Below are positions 1 to 11,425 of a stretch of DNA of 64,000 nucleotides, in pieces (the stretch's first letter is position 1; every line of letters starts with the position of its first letter). Position numbers and translations under genes: made by a program. A model generated the notes under the pieces. The model ran no database searches. It was given only the letters and a program-made list of their open reading frames with translations, and was not told the DNA's origin. Location of the stretch: positions 188,766,418 through 188,830,417 of the forward strand of contig NC_039358.1 in the NCBI RefSeq assembly GCF_003573695.1, read 5' to 3'. This DNA is from Papaver somniferum (lineage: Eukaryota; Streptophyta; Magnoliopsida; Ranunculales; Papaveraceae).

Positions 1-1440
1 AGGAGAAGTAGGCAGAAGAAAATTAGATGAAGCTATAGAAGAAGCTGCGAAAACTCCATTTACAAGAGAAGTACAACTAGGAGGAATACCTCCGAAATGC
101 AATTTTCCTGCATTAACCAACATTTTTGATGGAACAACTTGTGCAATTCAACACATTAAAGCTTATGTGAGGTGCATGTTGCAGTGGGAAAATCATGATG
201 CCGTATTGTGCAAGTATTTTGCATCCAGTCTAACAGGAGAGGCGTTAATATAGTTCGAAGGTCTACCAAAAAATACAATAACATCTTTCAATCACTTGCA
301 GACCACATTCTTGGGGGCATATATAAGTAACAATTCTTCGCGACCTGGTATTGAAGATGTGTTTGGATTAAAACAAAGGATTGGCGAAAGTTTGAAGCAC
401 CTAACTAAAAGGTGGAGAACTATGTGTAGTGAAATGGCTGGCCGTGTGGATGAGAGATATCTTGTCTTATCATTTATCAATGCTACATTCGCAACCAATC
501 TATTGTATATCCAAATTTTCAGATTCAAGAATACAATCACAATGACTGAACTACGAGAACTTCAGGAAGAGTATATTGCTCTAGAGGAAAGACAAAATCA
601 TACTCAGTTGCGAACACCAATTCACAAGCAGCGAATGCAAGCTTATTACCTAAACTAATAAACACAGTGGAGAGCACTTCGCAAGTACAACAAGAAAAGG
701 TTACGGGCAACAACAATCAACAGAAACTGGTGGCTATGGGAAGCCGAGATCAAGAGGAGTATGAAAGAGAAAGAAATTTCTACAATCGTGGTGGAAATAA
801 TAAGATTCAAAGACTTGATCAGCCGCAAGAAACTTATGGAGGTCAAAGACAAAATTATAATAGAGGACAAGGAGGTCACAAGGTAGTATGGGAAGAAATC
901 AAGATACCACCTCTGAATGCAAGTGTGGAGAAAATATGAGAAGCTATAATTTTGATGGAGAATATACCAACACCATGAAACATGGGAACGGAACCACCTC
1001 AAAGCCGCAGAAGTCATGAGTTCTGTTCTTATCATCATTTTCACGGACATACTACAAATGATTGCAGAAATGTAAAGAGAATTATTTTGAGAATGATAGA
1101 TCAAGGAAAGCTAAACCACTTTATGGTAGGGCATCCACAATCTCAACCATTGCCGCCACCACCACTAGAGCATCACAGAGTAAACACGGTAAAAGAAAAG
1201 GAAACATTTTCGTAGAAGTTGGTGCAAAAGAAAAGAACCTATTTTGTCACTCTATCATACATTCATACAAGACAATTGAAGATTTTCATGACAATGTTTT
1301 GAGTAGAGTGTTCGCAAGAGACAATGATGGAAGATAAATTATGAATATTGCGAAAATCTCGCCGCTAGAGGAATGGCAGAAACAGACTATTTCTTTTACC
1401 GCAGAAGAAGTCCCTGAAGGTGGAGAGGTACATGACAATC
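1..1440 (+). pseudogene. Broken gag of element A
   Basis: This matches the longer gag of element B (26560-27995) almost base for base. It contains the retrotransposon gag core (LTGEAL then F-GLPKN, FLGAYISNN, LKHLTKRW) and a C/H-rich knuckle (CSYHHFHGHTTNDC) typical of Tat/Athila-like gags. Compared with B the frame is destroyed: a TGG Trp codon is TAG near 252, a deletion near 597 removes several residues and shifts the frame, a TGG is TGA near 938, another Trp is lost near 977, and a stop replaces a Glu codon near 1335. Gag would form the virus-like particle in the cytoplasm. This copy cannot make the full protein. The start lies left of the window. Confidence 0.85.
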
Positions 1441-2010
1441 CATTAGTGGTAAAATTAGAAATTAATCCAAAACAGAAAGAATATGAAGATGATGAAGCTG
1501 AAGACTCATGGGAATTAATAGGATTCTAATCGATACCGGAAGCTCTGTGAACATCTTATTCTATCATTCTTATAAAACCATGGGAGGGAGAGATGATGAT
1601 CTTATACCATCTACATATAAGATATATGGTTTTAATGGTACTGCCAACAAGCCTAAAGGGGAGGTTACTATGCGAATTCCATTGAAGGGAATATCTTCTG
1701 AAATCCTGTTCTGTGTTGTTGACGTAGAGTCACCCTACAATGCATTAATTGGTCGACCTTGGCTACATGGGATTCTAGGTGTACCTTCAACTTTCCACTA
1801 GTGCATCAAATTTCCTCACCCCAGCGGTGCAGGAATCATAAAAGGAGATTGGGTTGAAGGAAAGAAATGTTACGAAACTGAGGTAGAATCCTGCGAAGGA
1901 AGAGCAAACAAGAAGGAAAGTTGGCGACGCATAATCAAAGAGACGCAAAGAAATGAGAGATTGATGGTGGATGCAATCGAACGAAAAGAAGAAGAAATGT
2001 TGCGAAACTA
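1441..2010 (+). pseudogene. Aspartic protease domain of element A
   Basis: The translation carries the catalytic motif LIDTGSSVNIL near 1524-1556, the flap-side region GEVTMRIPL, and the C-terminal signature ALIGRPWLHGI..VPSTFH followed by CIKFP and GAGIIKGDW. This is the usual layout of a Ty3/gypsy retropepsin of the Tat/Athila type, which would cut the Gag polyprotein. A TAG stop at 1799-1801 sits where related proteases have Gln (H-Q-C), a C-to-T change. It is a continuation of gag, but in a broken frame. In copy B this whole domain has been deleted. No RT follows; the frame runs on as a charged tail and stops near 2010. Confidence 0.8.
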
Positions 2011-2289
2011 ATGATAGCTTAGAATAAGAAATGGTGAACATACCACTACCAAGGAAGCAGTAGCAGAAAATAAAAAAGAAGCAGAGAATGGCAAAGGTAA
2101 TAAAAATAAGAAGTGTATGAATGATTGATTTGTTGCGACACACTCGCAACAAATAAAATTCTCAAAAGTACATTTTACTGAATGATAAAAAAGAGATTGA
2201 GAAATGCAAATACGATGTGATGATGTGCGAGAATCTCGCAGAGATAATGAATTCTACAAAAGACAATCAGAGAACAATGACAAAAGAGA

Positions 2290-2850
2290 AAGGGGCGAAC
2301 CTTTGTGGCGTACACCCTAGTTCGCGAATACAATTTCGCAAGAGGCAAATGTAAGACCTAAAGTACATCATATAAGGGAGTACCTGTTGCATGGATCAGG
2401 GAAAGGCTACACCGCCACCGGAACCTGAGTCATGGAGATTTGGGTCAATAAAGCCCATCCGGGAGAGGCACCTTGGATTCTCAACTTAAGCATATGACTT
2501 AGGTTGGGCGACTAAGGTAATAAGGACTCTCCCAAGGAGTGCAGAATCTGACCAAGGCGCCGAGGTACACGGTTGAGTCAAGAGTGCCAGGAGCGTCTGG
2601 AGCGTACCTTGTCATTCTTGACAAGTCTTGGATTATACTGCACTCGGCCCGAAGAAAACCCCACTTAGGGTGCAGTCTCGTAACCATAAGCCCTATAGGT
2701 AAAAGGGATAAGAGGCTGCGAAAACAACTGGTTGTTGTTAAGACCGGATGGGAGGAGCAAACCTTGTATGGTAGAGGTACACCTCCTTAAAGGGGCAACC
2801 AGGGGGAAGATAAGGGCGGCACCCTCCATTAGGGAGCTGATAAGTGTCTT
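2290..2850 (+). other. Conserved noncoding core, copy in element A
   Basis: This block is nearly identical to 28150-28710 in element B and, inverted, to 60655-61226 in element I. It is G+C-richer than its surroundings and starts just before the run AAAGGGGCGAACC. Open frames exist on both strands but none is clearly protein-like, and the three copies do not share one long frame, so I treat it as noncoding. It lies after protease in A, where pol would be expected. Its retention in elements that otherwise differ suggests a cis function such as packaging, dimerisation or RNA processing; that is inference. Confidence 0.7.
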
Positions 2851-3330
2851 AAGACGCAAATGTCATGAGGCTTTTTACTTGCAAGGGTATTAAGGCTTGT
2901 CATATTTGTGCGACAATCCTGAAGAAGCAATAATACAAAAGAAAAAGATAAGACGAGATCAATGGGTTTTTGCATGAAAGTGCGAAGACATCCTGCGATT
3001 TTGTCGCAAGACGGCAATGTAATGGGGATTTATTTTCGCAAGAATATTTAGGCCCGTCATATTGTCGCAACATTCCTGAAGAGGCAATAATACAAAAGAA
3101 AAAGTTAAGGCAAGATCAATGGGTTTTTGCATGAAAGTGCGAAGACATCCTGCGATTTTGTCGCAAGACGGCAATGTAATGGGGATTTATTTTCGCAAGA
3201 ATATTTAGGCCCGTCATATTGTCGCAACATTCCTGAAGAGGCAATAATACAAAAGAAAAAGTTAAGGCAAGATCAATGGGTTTTTGCATGAAAATGCAAG
3301 GACGTACTGCGATTTTGTCGCAATGACAAG
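2851..3330 (+). repeat. 157-bp tandem repeat array of element A
   Basis: The phrase AATGGGTTTTTGCATGAAA recurs at 2961, 3118 and 3275, an exact period of 157 bp. The 2961 and 3118 units are almost identical. A diverged unit precedes them (from about 2851) and the last unit is partial. Elements B (28710-29035) and I (60335-60655) hold only two units of the same repeat, so A gained one recently. Confidence 0.9.
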
Positions 3331-3764
3331 AGGTGGCATAATAAGACCTTTAACTAGGAAGGAAAAATAAGACCACACAGGAATGAGATTTTGAAAAGAA
3401 TCAAAATTCACTTCGCATATGATTGCAAAATTATACATAAACAATTGCGAAGTTGAGGCACAAAATAAGAAAAATCTGCAAAATCTCTCATTTGGATACA
3501 AATAACAGAGGCAAGTATGGGAATGAATGAAATTAGAAAATGTTATTTGTCTCCACATGATATATTTACACAAAAATTCAAAAATTAATGATTATGTTGA
3601 TTAACCGTATTGCAAGGAAGAATTGTTTTAATGAATGCAGGTCGAAATGAAAGAAACTCATATATTAAGGAATATGGGGAACCAAAAGAATTCGCAAATA
3701 TACAAAAAGAAGGAATAAATGTACAAGTATTACAGAAGATCAAAGAAATAAACAAAGACTACTT
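3331..3764. other. Noncoding spacer of element A
   Basis: A-rich sequence between the repeat array and the end of the antisense gene, collinear with 29036-29462 of element B. Frames are short and not conserved between copies. It probably includes the 3' untranslated region of the antisense gene. Confidence 0.5.
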
Positions 3765-6489
3765 CTAAGTTGATCCTTCATCATCTTCATCAGACTTGTT
3801 CTCTTCTTCGTCTGCATCAGAACCTTCACCACCATCAGATTCTTCATCACCAGCTTCGCTATCAGAGATGGTCAGACTAGGAATGTTCTTTGGGATCTCC
3901 TCCAAGAGACAAGGATAATCAGAGTGAGGAATGCTATGGTCATCACAAACCATTTGAATAGTTTGATTGCGAAAGTGCAGAGCGTCGTTCTTAAAGTTCG
4001 CAACAGTGATCTTGATTTGATTCTTTAATCTAGAATATTTGTCGTTGCGAGAAGAAAGATTCTTTGCGAGTTCCTCTTTTTCAGCTTCAAGTTCCTCAAC
4101 TCTTTGGCAATATCTACTTTCAGATTCTGCGAAGCATATAGCAATTAGTCAGTAACTTGATAAAAACTTGTGAAAAACCAAAGATTAATAAAGGAAAACA
4201 GTTAATGACCTTCTCTCTCAGAAATCATATCTCTAATCAAGGCTGTATGCTCAACTTGGAGACTAACCTTTACACCTAAATCTTTTCTGGCGTTATCCAA
4301 GATTGTCGCGGCCCAAGCGAACCCATCATCACTATTTATGAGAAGATGAGAACGAACTTGGTTTTCTCTCTCGCTAAGCACAACATTTTGACGATTGGCT
4401 TCATCTTGTTCAAGTTGAACCTCAAGAAGAGTCTCTTGGAATTTCTCCAAAGCCTTAACACCTTGATCAGAGATACGATCTTTATCATCTATAAGTTTTC
4501 TAATCTTGGTTCTTAATTCATTGATCTTCTCTTTATAATTGAGATAAAAACGTTTAAATTGGTTGGCTAAACCTAAACTAGATCTATGATCAATCTCTAA
4601 GAGGAGAAATTTGGATTTAAGTTCATTCAAAGACAGAGATGAAATTTTATCATTAGAGAACTATTCAAAGATTTATTAAGATGTTCAAGAAGAGTGTCAT
4701 TATCTAGGGCATGGGGAAATGAACGAAGAAGAATGACTTCATCAGAAAGACCATAAATGTCTGCAAAAAGGATTAATCAAATAAGATAAGACAACAGGAT
4801 GAATGAATGAAAGGAAAGGAGAAAAATTGTATACCATAAAGCTGATCATTAGCTTTTTGAAGAGTAGAAATTTTGTTCCTTGGCGAAGAAGTGTCGGTTT
4901 CCAGTTGTTTGTTCTTCTCGCGAAGACCTTTAACTTCATCTTCTAATTGTTCGTTCTTCTCACGAAGACCCTTATCTTCAGTTTACAGTTCTTCATTCTT
5001 CGTACGAAATTGAAGATTCTTCTTTTCAAGAATTTCACGTCTCCTCTCCAAATCTGAGGCAACAGCGAAAGAAGCTTCTCCATCCTGCGAGAAAATGTAA
5101 AAAGTATTAAAATAGAAAGATATTTTTAGTTACAATAATGAAGAAGTATAAAGACGAAAGCATACCAGACTATTAAAAGAATGCAGAAAGTTGGGAGTCA
5201 CCGATCTAGAAATTCCATGAAGAGAACTATCACCATCCAATAAAGGAACATCACAAATCATGGCAAGAGCTTTGCAGGTATTAGCGAGTTGACTATCTCC
5301 CATTCCTTGCCAAGAATCAGAAAAGATGCCAGAGAGCTGAGCCATAGAAGACTCAGATGGAGAATCTTCATTTGCAGCAGAGTCATCATTATCCTCATCA
5401 TCCTCATCACTCTCAGAGTTTTCATGAGAAGGAGTATTTGAAGGAGAGGAAGAACGAATTTTTCTCTTTTTTGAAGGAGGAGCAATTGGTTTTTCCCTAC
5501 GAAGAGCACCTTTGCCTTGATCACCAGTCTTCGCAACATTGGCAGGCTCTTCTATCTCAGCGATCACCTTCACACACAGATAGAAATAAGAAATATAGGC
5601 AACAATATATTGTTTAAAATCATAAGAGAATATTTCTTACCTCATCTGTGTATGAGCGAAGAACTAACAAGGTATTAGCCTTCCTAGTCCTGCGGTAGCT
5701 ATCTTTCAATTTCTGGATCTGTAGAATGTCGCAAGAATCAGCGAACAAAATAATAAAGAAAAATAAAGAAATGTAAAGTGGGCGAAACTGGAAGAAACAT
5801 ACCTCTTTCTTCTTCTCGGGCCAAGAGAATACCCAAGGTTGATAAGTAGCGAGATTCTCAGGAAGAACATTTGACCCAGCAATGTAAGCTCCTTTCAGCA
5901 TCAAGGGAAAAACGCACCATTTATCATCTTTCGATTGGCGAGGGGTTGTGTTCTTACCAGAGTGCCAATCAATTTCATGCATGATCATTTTATCTTCAGC
6001 AATAACATCCTTCCTTTTCAAGCGAATACCCCAGCGAGTATTCTCTTTCTTCATGGATATTAATTCATTATTTTCGAAGAAATTCGCTACTGTATACTTC
6101 TCAGCGACTATCTCTAGATCTACGAATTTAGGATCCCTAAGTTCTTTGGAATAAAGAGATCCTTTACCAGCACCACGGTTAGCAAACTCCAGCATCAGAC
6201 GGATGCAATCCCCACACAATTGGAAGATAGCTCGCGAAAATCCCGAGTGAGCCAGAATTTCATAGAACAGAGGAATATCTGGGTCATAAAGAGGAATGGT
6301 GAAACCTGCGAGAATTTGACCCAGCGAAACTATGATTGATTGATCATCACAATGTTGTTCAAAGAAAAGTTTGATAGAAAGAATTGACTTGGCACTTTCA
6401 CCAGGAATGGTAGAAAGTGTGAAACCTTTCCAGCAAGATCTTTTTGAACATCCTTTAAGGTTTTCTCATGTTTTTGACCGCTTGGAGGC
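3765..6489 (-). pseudogene. Spliced antisense gene of element A (gypsy-type transposase-like domain plus coiled coil)
   Basis: Read on the minus strand this is a multi-exon gene. The start is MPPSGQKHEK at 6489. An exon to about 5804 has the motif FTIPLYDPDIPLFYEIL followed by CGDCIRLMLEFANRG, resembling the plant 'putative gypsy type transposon' domain (PF04195). Later exons encode a basic stretch (PPSKKRKIR), an acidic stretch (ESDEDDEDND), a coiled coil rich in LREKN repeats, and an acidic C-terminus ending at 3765. GT-AG introns are visible, e.g. donor GAG|GTAAGA near 5640, donor GTATGC near 5165, acceptor TTCGCAG near 4128. Breaks: a frameshift early in exon 1 (near 6440), TAA at 4983-4985 where copy B has a Glu/Gly-type codon, and a one-base loss near 4661. 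Function unknown. Confidence 0.75.
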
Positions 6490-6647
6490 ATATATGAATA
6501 TAGGGTATGGGAATGGATGAAAAATAAGAAGATTGAAGAGGGAAGAATTACAGTAGCAGAACTTACGGAAGAACAATAGAGTTGCAGAGATGAGAGAGTA
6601 AAAAGAGAAGAGAAAGTAAAAAGAAAATGGAAAGAAGAGTTAGAAGA

Positions 6648-6655
6648 ATATATAG
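6648..6655 (-). promoter_or_regulatory. Possible TATA box of the antisense gene
   Basis: The minus strand reads CTATATATT about 160 nt upstream of the antisense start codon at 6489. Position and sequence suit a plant TATA box, but nothing else supports it. Confidence 0.3.
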
Positions 6656-6846
6656 AGAAGATTTTTTTTTGCTCGAAGAAATAAACACCATTAATGCGAA
6701 AAGACGTGAGCGGTTGAAAAGAAGCGGTTACAGAAGACGTGTCAAGAAATAAATGGAAGAAAGGATACGTGTGATAAATGCAGAATATGAAGAGATGGAC
6801 AGCTGCGGAAATTCTCACATCGTTCTCTACTTCGCATAGAAGATAT

Positions 6847-6860
6847 GAGAAGAGGCAAGA
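6847..6860 (+). other. Polypurine tract of element A
   Basis: GAGAAGAGGCAAGA lies directly before the LTR. Element I has a matching tract (AAAGAGGCAAGA on its own sense strand) at the same place, so this is the likely plus-strand primer. Confidence 0.75.
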
Positions 6861-7329
6861 TGTAGGATCAGAATCTCGCAGCAATAATGCCTCAGCGAAA
6901 TTATTAACAACACAACACAACAGTGTCGCATAATAACTTAAGAAATGACATAATAAACGACGTCAGCTAAATCATGAGAAAAATGTGATGGTCCTGCGAA
7001 AATTAGGGAGTTTGCGAGATTAGCATTTGTAAGGTTGCGAGAATGTCGCAAGCCCTATCCGAAAATAAAGGACAGATTAGCTGTCATCCATTATGTAATT
7101 CCCTATAAATAGCCATTCAATTGTAAGGAAGGAAAGAGATCTTTTTTGAGTGAGAAGCAATTAAATAGGAGAGAGAAAATTTAGAGCAGAGGTTATTCTT
7201 GATTCCTTTATCTTTTCTTGTAAGATTGTTTAAAGACTCATCAATAAAATTAGGATTGTTAATCCAAAATTGAGTTGAATGTTAATGAAATCTTGTGAGG
7301 GGTGTAGTGTAGGATTTCCTGCAACTACA
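6861..7329 (+). repeat. 3' LTR of element A
   Basis: It begins TGTAGGATCAG and ends CTGCAACTACA, the same ends as the LTRs at 24727-25200 and 45937-46411. A TATA box (TATAAATA at 7104) lies about two thirds of the way in, marking the probable U3/R region. Length is 469 bp. Confidence 0.92.
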
Positions 7330-8389
7330 GTTTTCTCTTCTGATATAAAACCATTCAAGAGTTGTTGATCATAAACCCTAGGTTTTGATAGATTTCAGTT
7401 TCCGATCGTATACCAACACTTGTTAGTCGAAATCGGAGACTGGAAAGAAAAACTTCTTTTGAGGCATCTCGTAAAAATCCTTGAGAAGTTTTAAACAAGA
7501 TATCTCTAGATTTATTCTAGTTGTTCTTGTGGTAGATTTATTAGGGTTTTCTTAACTTGGAAATTGATCTTTGGAATCACCCAAGTTTACTTACGGAAAT
7601 CAAGTTCACGGACTCCTTGTGTGTACGCATACTGATTGTAAGTTAAAACCCTAATCTACAAGTTTGTTTTGATATTACTTTTACCTAGTAATTGTTTTTA
7701 TCAAAATAAACACAAGATTTCCAAAACCTTGATTCACATCTAAAGGGAAATCAAACTGGTGTTTTGTGCAAACAAAATATCAAATCGTATCGATCGTTGT
7801 GGTGTATCTTCTAAAGAGAACTTTGGATTCTGCTATAAGATTTGTGTGAAGAGTTCCTAAAGAGAATCGGTATTCTGCTAGGAGTTCTACAAGTGCTGAA
7901 GAAGGTATTACATCTAGTCCGAATAGGTAGTAGGAATTTGGTGTAACAGCTTATTATCAGTTTGTGTTTATTCTGTACTAGGTCCCGGGGTTTTTCTACA
8001 TTTGCGGTTTCCTCGTTAACAAAATTCTGGTGTCTGTGTTATTTTTTTTCCGCATTATATTTTATTTATATAATAGAAATATCACAGGTTGTACGTTAAG
8101 ATCAATCAGTTCTTGTATCCGGCCTTAGGGTTGTTGAGTGAATTGATTGACACTTGAACATTGGTCTTTGGTACCGTTCAAGTTAAACCTCTTATATTCA
8201 ATCGGGCTCGCAAATCCCTAGTTGCTGATTGCGGATTGAATCAAGAGATAGAGATATAAAACTCTTTGATATACTTTTGATAGATTGAGTCTAACTGTCT
8301 AGTTGATTCTCTTGAAAGTATATTGGAGTTTGTCTATTCATATTTCCAAACGAAATATTGGGTGGTGTTGTTAGACCCCCGCTTTTTCA
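7330..8389 (+). repeat. 5' LTR of element D, right part
   Basis: It matches 13451-14195 and then 21618-21933 continuously, which shows where the Helitron interrupted the other LTR. It ends GCTTTTTCA directly before the primer site. The left part of this LTR lies on the far side of element A, outside the window. Confidence 0.92.
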
Positions 8390-8391
8390 AT

Positions 8392-8403
8392 TGGTATCAG
8401 AGC
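8392..8403 (+). other. Primer binding site of element D
   Basis: TGGTATCAGAGC, complementary to the 3' end of plant initiator tRNA-Met, follows the LTR after a two-base gap. It is the usual PBS of plant copia elements. Confidence 0.93.
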
Positions 8404-8454
8404 AGGCAAACACGCTAAGACCTCATAAGTCTGTGTTTGTAGCAATCTGATTCT

Positions 8455-10507
8455 ATGGACAGAGGTGCTATCTCTATAAACGTACCACCAGCCTTCGATG
8501 GCACTAATTACTTATGGTGGAAAATTGGTATGCGAGCTTTTCTTCAAGCATGTGATTTTCAATCATGGGTATATATAGTTAATGGCTATGATGCTCTCGC
8601 TGTGGCAGTTGGAGATGTAATCGTTCCCAAGAACATTCGTGAATACAGTCCTGCCGAGATACTTGTTGCAAAGCAAAACTCCGACGGTTTGAATGCTATC
8701 ATCCATGCCATTACCCCAGATCTTCAACACCACGTGACAATGTGCAATAAGTCTAAAGATGCTTGGGATATCTTAGAAACCGTATTCAAAGGGAATGCCG
8801 CAGAGAAAGAAGCAAGGCTTTAAAATCTAGCTTCTGACTGGGAAAACCTTCGCATGTCTGATGATGAAACCTTTGATGAGTTTAACCAAAGACTTTCTCA
8901 AATAGTTAAATCCTCTTTTTCATTAGGAAGAACTATTATAGAGAAAGATATTGTGTGCAAAATTCTCAGGTCTTTACCATCAAGATACGAGTCTAAGAAA
9001 CATGTCATTGAAGAAGGAAACGATCTTTCTACACTCTCCAGAAGTACTCTTGCTGGAAAGTTAAAGATCTTTGATACTGAACACGCAAGAAAAGAGGTGA
9101 TTTCTCTTAAAGCTGCAAACAATTCTGAATCCTCTAAGGATAAATCTGGTTCGCCAAATACTAAGGATGTTACTCCACGACAATTTAGAAAATTCTTGAG
9201 AGACACGAAAAAGAGTTTTTCTAAAAGTGTAACATCTCCTAAGGATGATGCACAATGCTATAACTGTCGTGGTTTCGGGCACTTGTCTGTAGTATGTCCT
9301 AGTTGGAGTCATAGACAATCGGCATATGCAGCAGACTCGCTTACTCTTGATGATGGACCTGAATATTATAATCCTCAAGAGCTCATAGGCGAGGTTGCAT
9401 TAGATTCTGGAAAAATTCTTTCTGATACTGATTCTGATTCTGACGAAGAAGTGTTCCATGATGATCCAGTAGCTAATAATCTTCTTAAAGAAAGTCATCG
9501 GAAACTTTCGGAGGCTGAAACCACCATTTTCAGTGAGAAAGTTAAATATGACAAACTTCGTAGTCGGAATAAAGACTTGCAAGACCAACTTGATTCTATT
9601 GGTGCAAGAGATTATCTCAAAGAAATACGAAATCTTAAAGAAGAAATTGCTGAAGGTCGAGATCGGGAAGTTACTCTTCAAGCAAATCTAGATAACTTGG
9701 AGAATATTGAGATGAACTTGTTATTTGATTCGTAACGAGAAGATCTCAAAGTTCAATGTGAATCATCCAAGAATGATCTAGTTATTGCACTTGAGAAGGT
9801 CAAAAGTTTGGAAGAAGAAAACTTGAGCTTAAAAGAGAGTTTTTCTAGAAATAGCAGCTCAGATAAATTAACCTCGATATTGGGAGCATGTAGAATTCAT
9901 CGTGATACACGAGGATTAGGCTATGAAGGAATAGACGCTCCTAGTATTTGCAAAGAGGTAAAATTTGTCAAAGCTAAATATTCTACTCAACCAAAACCTT
10001 CCACGGTTGAAAAAAGTAAAGTATCTCTACCAACTACAGATGGCGAAAAGAAGAAATCCTGCCAAGCTCCAAAGCAAGCACATACACATTCAGGTAATAC
10101 TAAACATAACTTTTTCCATTATACTAAACATTGTTTTTATTTTGAAAAACCAGGTCACTTGCAATGGAAATGAAGATTTCTTAAACGAGATAAAACCAGA
10201 TATGATTTTGTTAGGATGATAAGATCTGATATTCCAAACTGGAGAAAAACTGAGTCTCATAATATCAGTTCTTTCAGTATTCCCACCAAAGAAGTTTCGC
10301 AATTATATTGGGGAGAAAAAGAAATACGTTGCTCCAAAAGCTACTCAGAAATGGGTACCAAAGAAGACCAATAAAGCAACGAGTTCTATTAAGAAGGATC
10401 TCACATACAAGAGTTTGACAACGAGTTCTATTAAGAGTTTAACAAGGGATATTATCTTAAAAAGGTATGGAACATTTATTGAAAGTTTCAAGGAAGTTTT
10501 TAAATAA
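8455..10507 (+). pseudogene. Copia-type gag of element D, broken
   Basis: One reading frame runs from MDRGAISINV at 8455 to 10173 and beyond, with stops TAA at 8821, TAA at 9733 and TGA at 10171. The N-terminal part has the copia gag layout (FDGTNYLWWKI, then DAWDILETVFKG, the UBN2-type region). A zinc knuckle CYNCRGFGHLSVVC (CX2CX4HX4C) lies near 9256, followed by an acidic stretch SDTDSDSDEE and a long coiled coil. A second, degraded knuckle (CFYFEKPGH) is near 10130, where one Cys is replaced. Near 10300 the frame shifts, and the other frame continues with YVAPKATQKWVPKK. Element F carries the same gene on the minus strand (48953-47400). This would be the capsid/nucleocapsid protein; the copy is dead. 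Confidence 0.85.
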
Positions 10508-10679
10508 CTAGAGTCCATGCATGATTTTGTTTCGAATACCTGTAGTGAGCAAGATTTTGCTCACCTCAACACAACTTGATTGTGTTGAAAGTGCATCCTC
10601 GCCAAGAAGCCCTAATACATGTGGTGAGGATTGCAAAAGAATTGGGGCGCAATATTAAGTTGGGAAATTTTTGAATATG
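10508..10679. other. Post-gag noncoding sequence of element D
   Basis: Short noncoding stretch after gag, with the imperfect palindrome CAACACAACTTGATTGTGTTG near 10568. Element F has a related word at the same relative place (near 47396). Confidence 0.4.
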
Positions 10680-11425
10680 TGGAACAATTTATTATTTCGA
10701 GCTGAGTTTAACTCGCTTATATATTCCTCGAAACATGTGTTGGTAAGCTTTCGCTTCAATCATGTTTATCTTCACCTAGTGACGAAAGTCATGAAAAGTT
10801 TCAATTACTTTGAGAATTGCTCTGACGCGAAACGGTCTGTGAATAACGGCTATATAACGTCCACTGAGAATGTCTCAATGATTGGAATGAGAGTTTAGAT
10901 TACATAATCATGTATTCCTTAATCCGAAGTTTTCGAACTTTGTCGATTGAGAGAAACCGGAGGAATTGGCTTTGCCAAGTCCGCAAACCCAGTAAGCGGA
11001 CTCAGTCCGTGAACTGATGGAGGTTCTTGTACCAATAATTTCTGCCGGGATTTTCCAAAAACTCGTTTTCGTGTAAGTCCGCGAACTCAGTCAGCGAACC
11101 TAGTCCGCGAACTGGCGAAAGTCTCTTTGCCGAGATTTTCTGCTGAGTTTGGAAAACTCTGCGGGTTATCTTAAGTCCGCGAACTTGTTTGTGAGCTTAA
11201 GTGGTTATGATCTAAATATGTGCTCTGAACATGAAACTTATATTACTAAGGAATGCTTTATGCAAACCGTAGGTGTAAAGTTCATGAGCCGATTCATCGA
11301 ATCGAATCATCTTTGTTTCAATTGTGTCTTGTGTAGCTACATAAGATATCATAACAATTGAACAACTCTCAAACTAGTTCATTTGAGTAATTGAACTAGT
11401 TATGGTGAAGAAGAATATGGTTTAT
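10680..11425 (+). repeat. F-type LTR fragment inside element D
   Basis: This stretch matches, in inverse orientation, the 5' LTR of element F at about 50390-51060, including the region encoding no protein but rich in TCCGCGAACT motifs. It is therefore an LTR fragment of a sister family lying inside the interior of D. Either an older insertion was trimmed, or a template switch during reverse transcription pasted it in. It has no LTR ends. Confidence 0.7.

Larger units (their letters stand above)
1..7329 (+). mobile_element. Element A: Tat-like non-autonomous LTR retrotransposon, left end outside window
   Basis: The visible order is gag, aspartic protease, noncoding core, tandem repeat, an antisense spliced gene, polypurine tract and 3' LTR. 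Element B (24727 onward) is a second copy of the same family. No reverse transcriptase, RNase H or integrase lies between the protease and the LTR, so the family is non-autonomous. A gag-PR order with an antisense gene near the 3' end is known from Ty3/gypsy Tat-lineage elements; assignment to that lineage is inference from gag and PR motifs. A ends at 7329 inside the 5' LTR of element D, because the sequence at 7330 onward matches the uninterrupted 3' LTR of D from about 13451. The left LTR and target duplication are not in the window. Confidence 0.85.

Noticed and set aside
2539..2790. 83-residue ORF in the conserved core
   Set aside because: Copies B and I do not keep the same frame, and the opposite strand is equally open.
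10671..10898. 75-residue ORF with counterparts in three places
   Set aside because: It is the F-type LTR sequence; counterparts at 22714, 50855 and 51783 are the same LTR region, not a gene.
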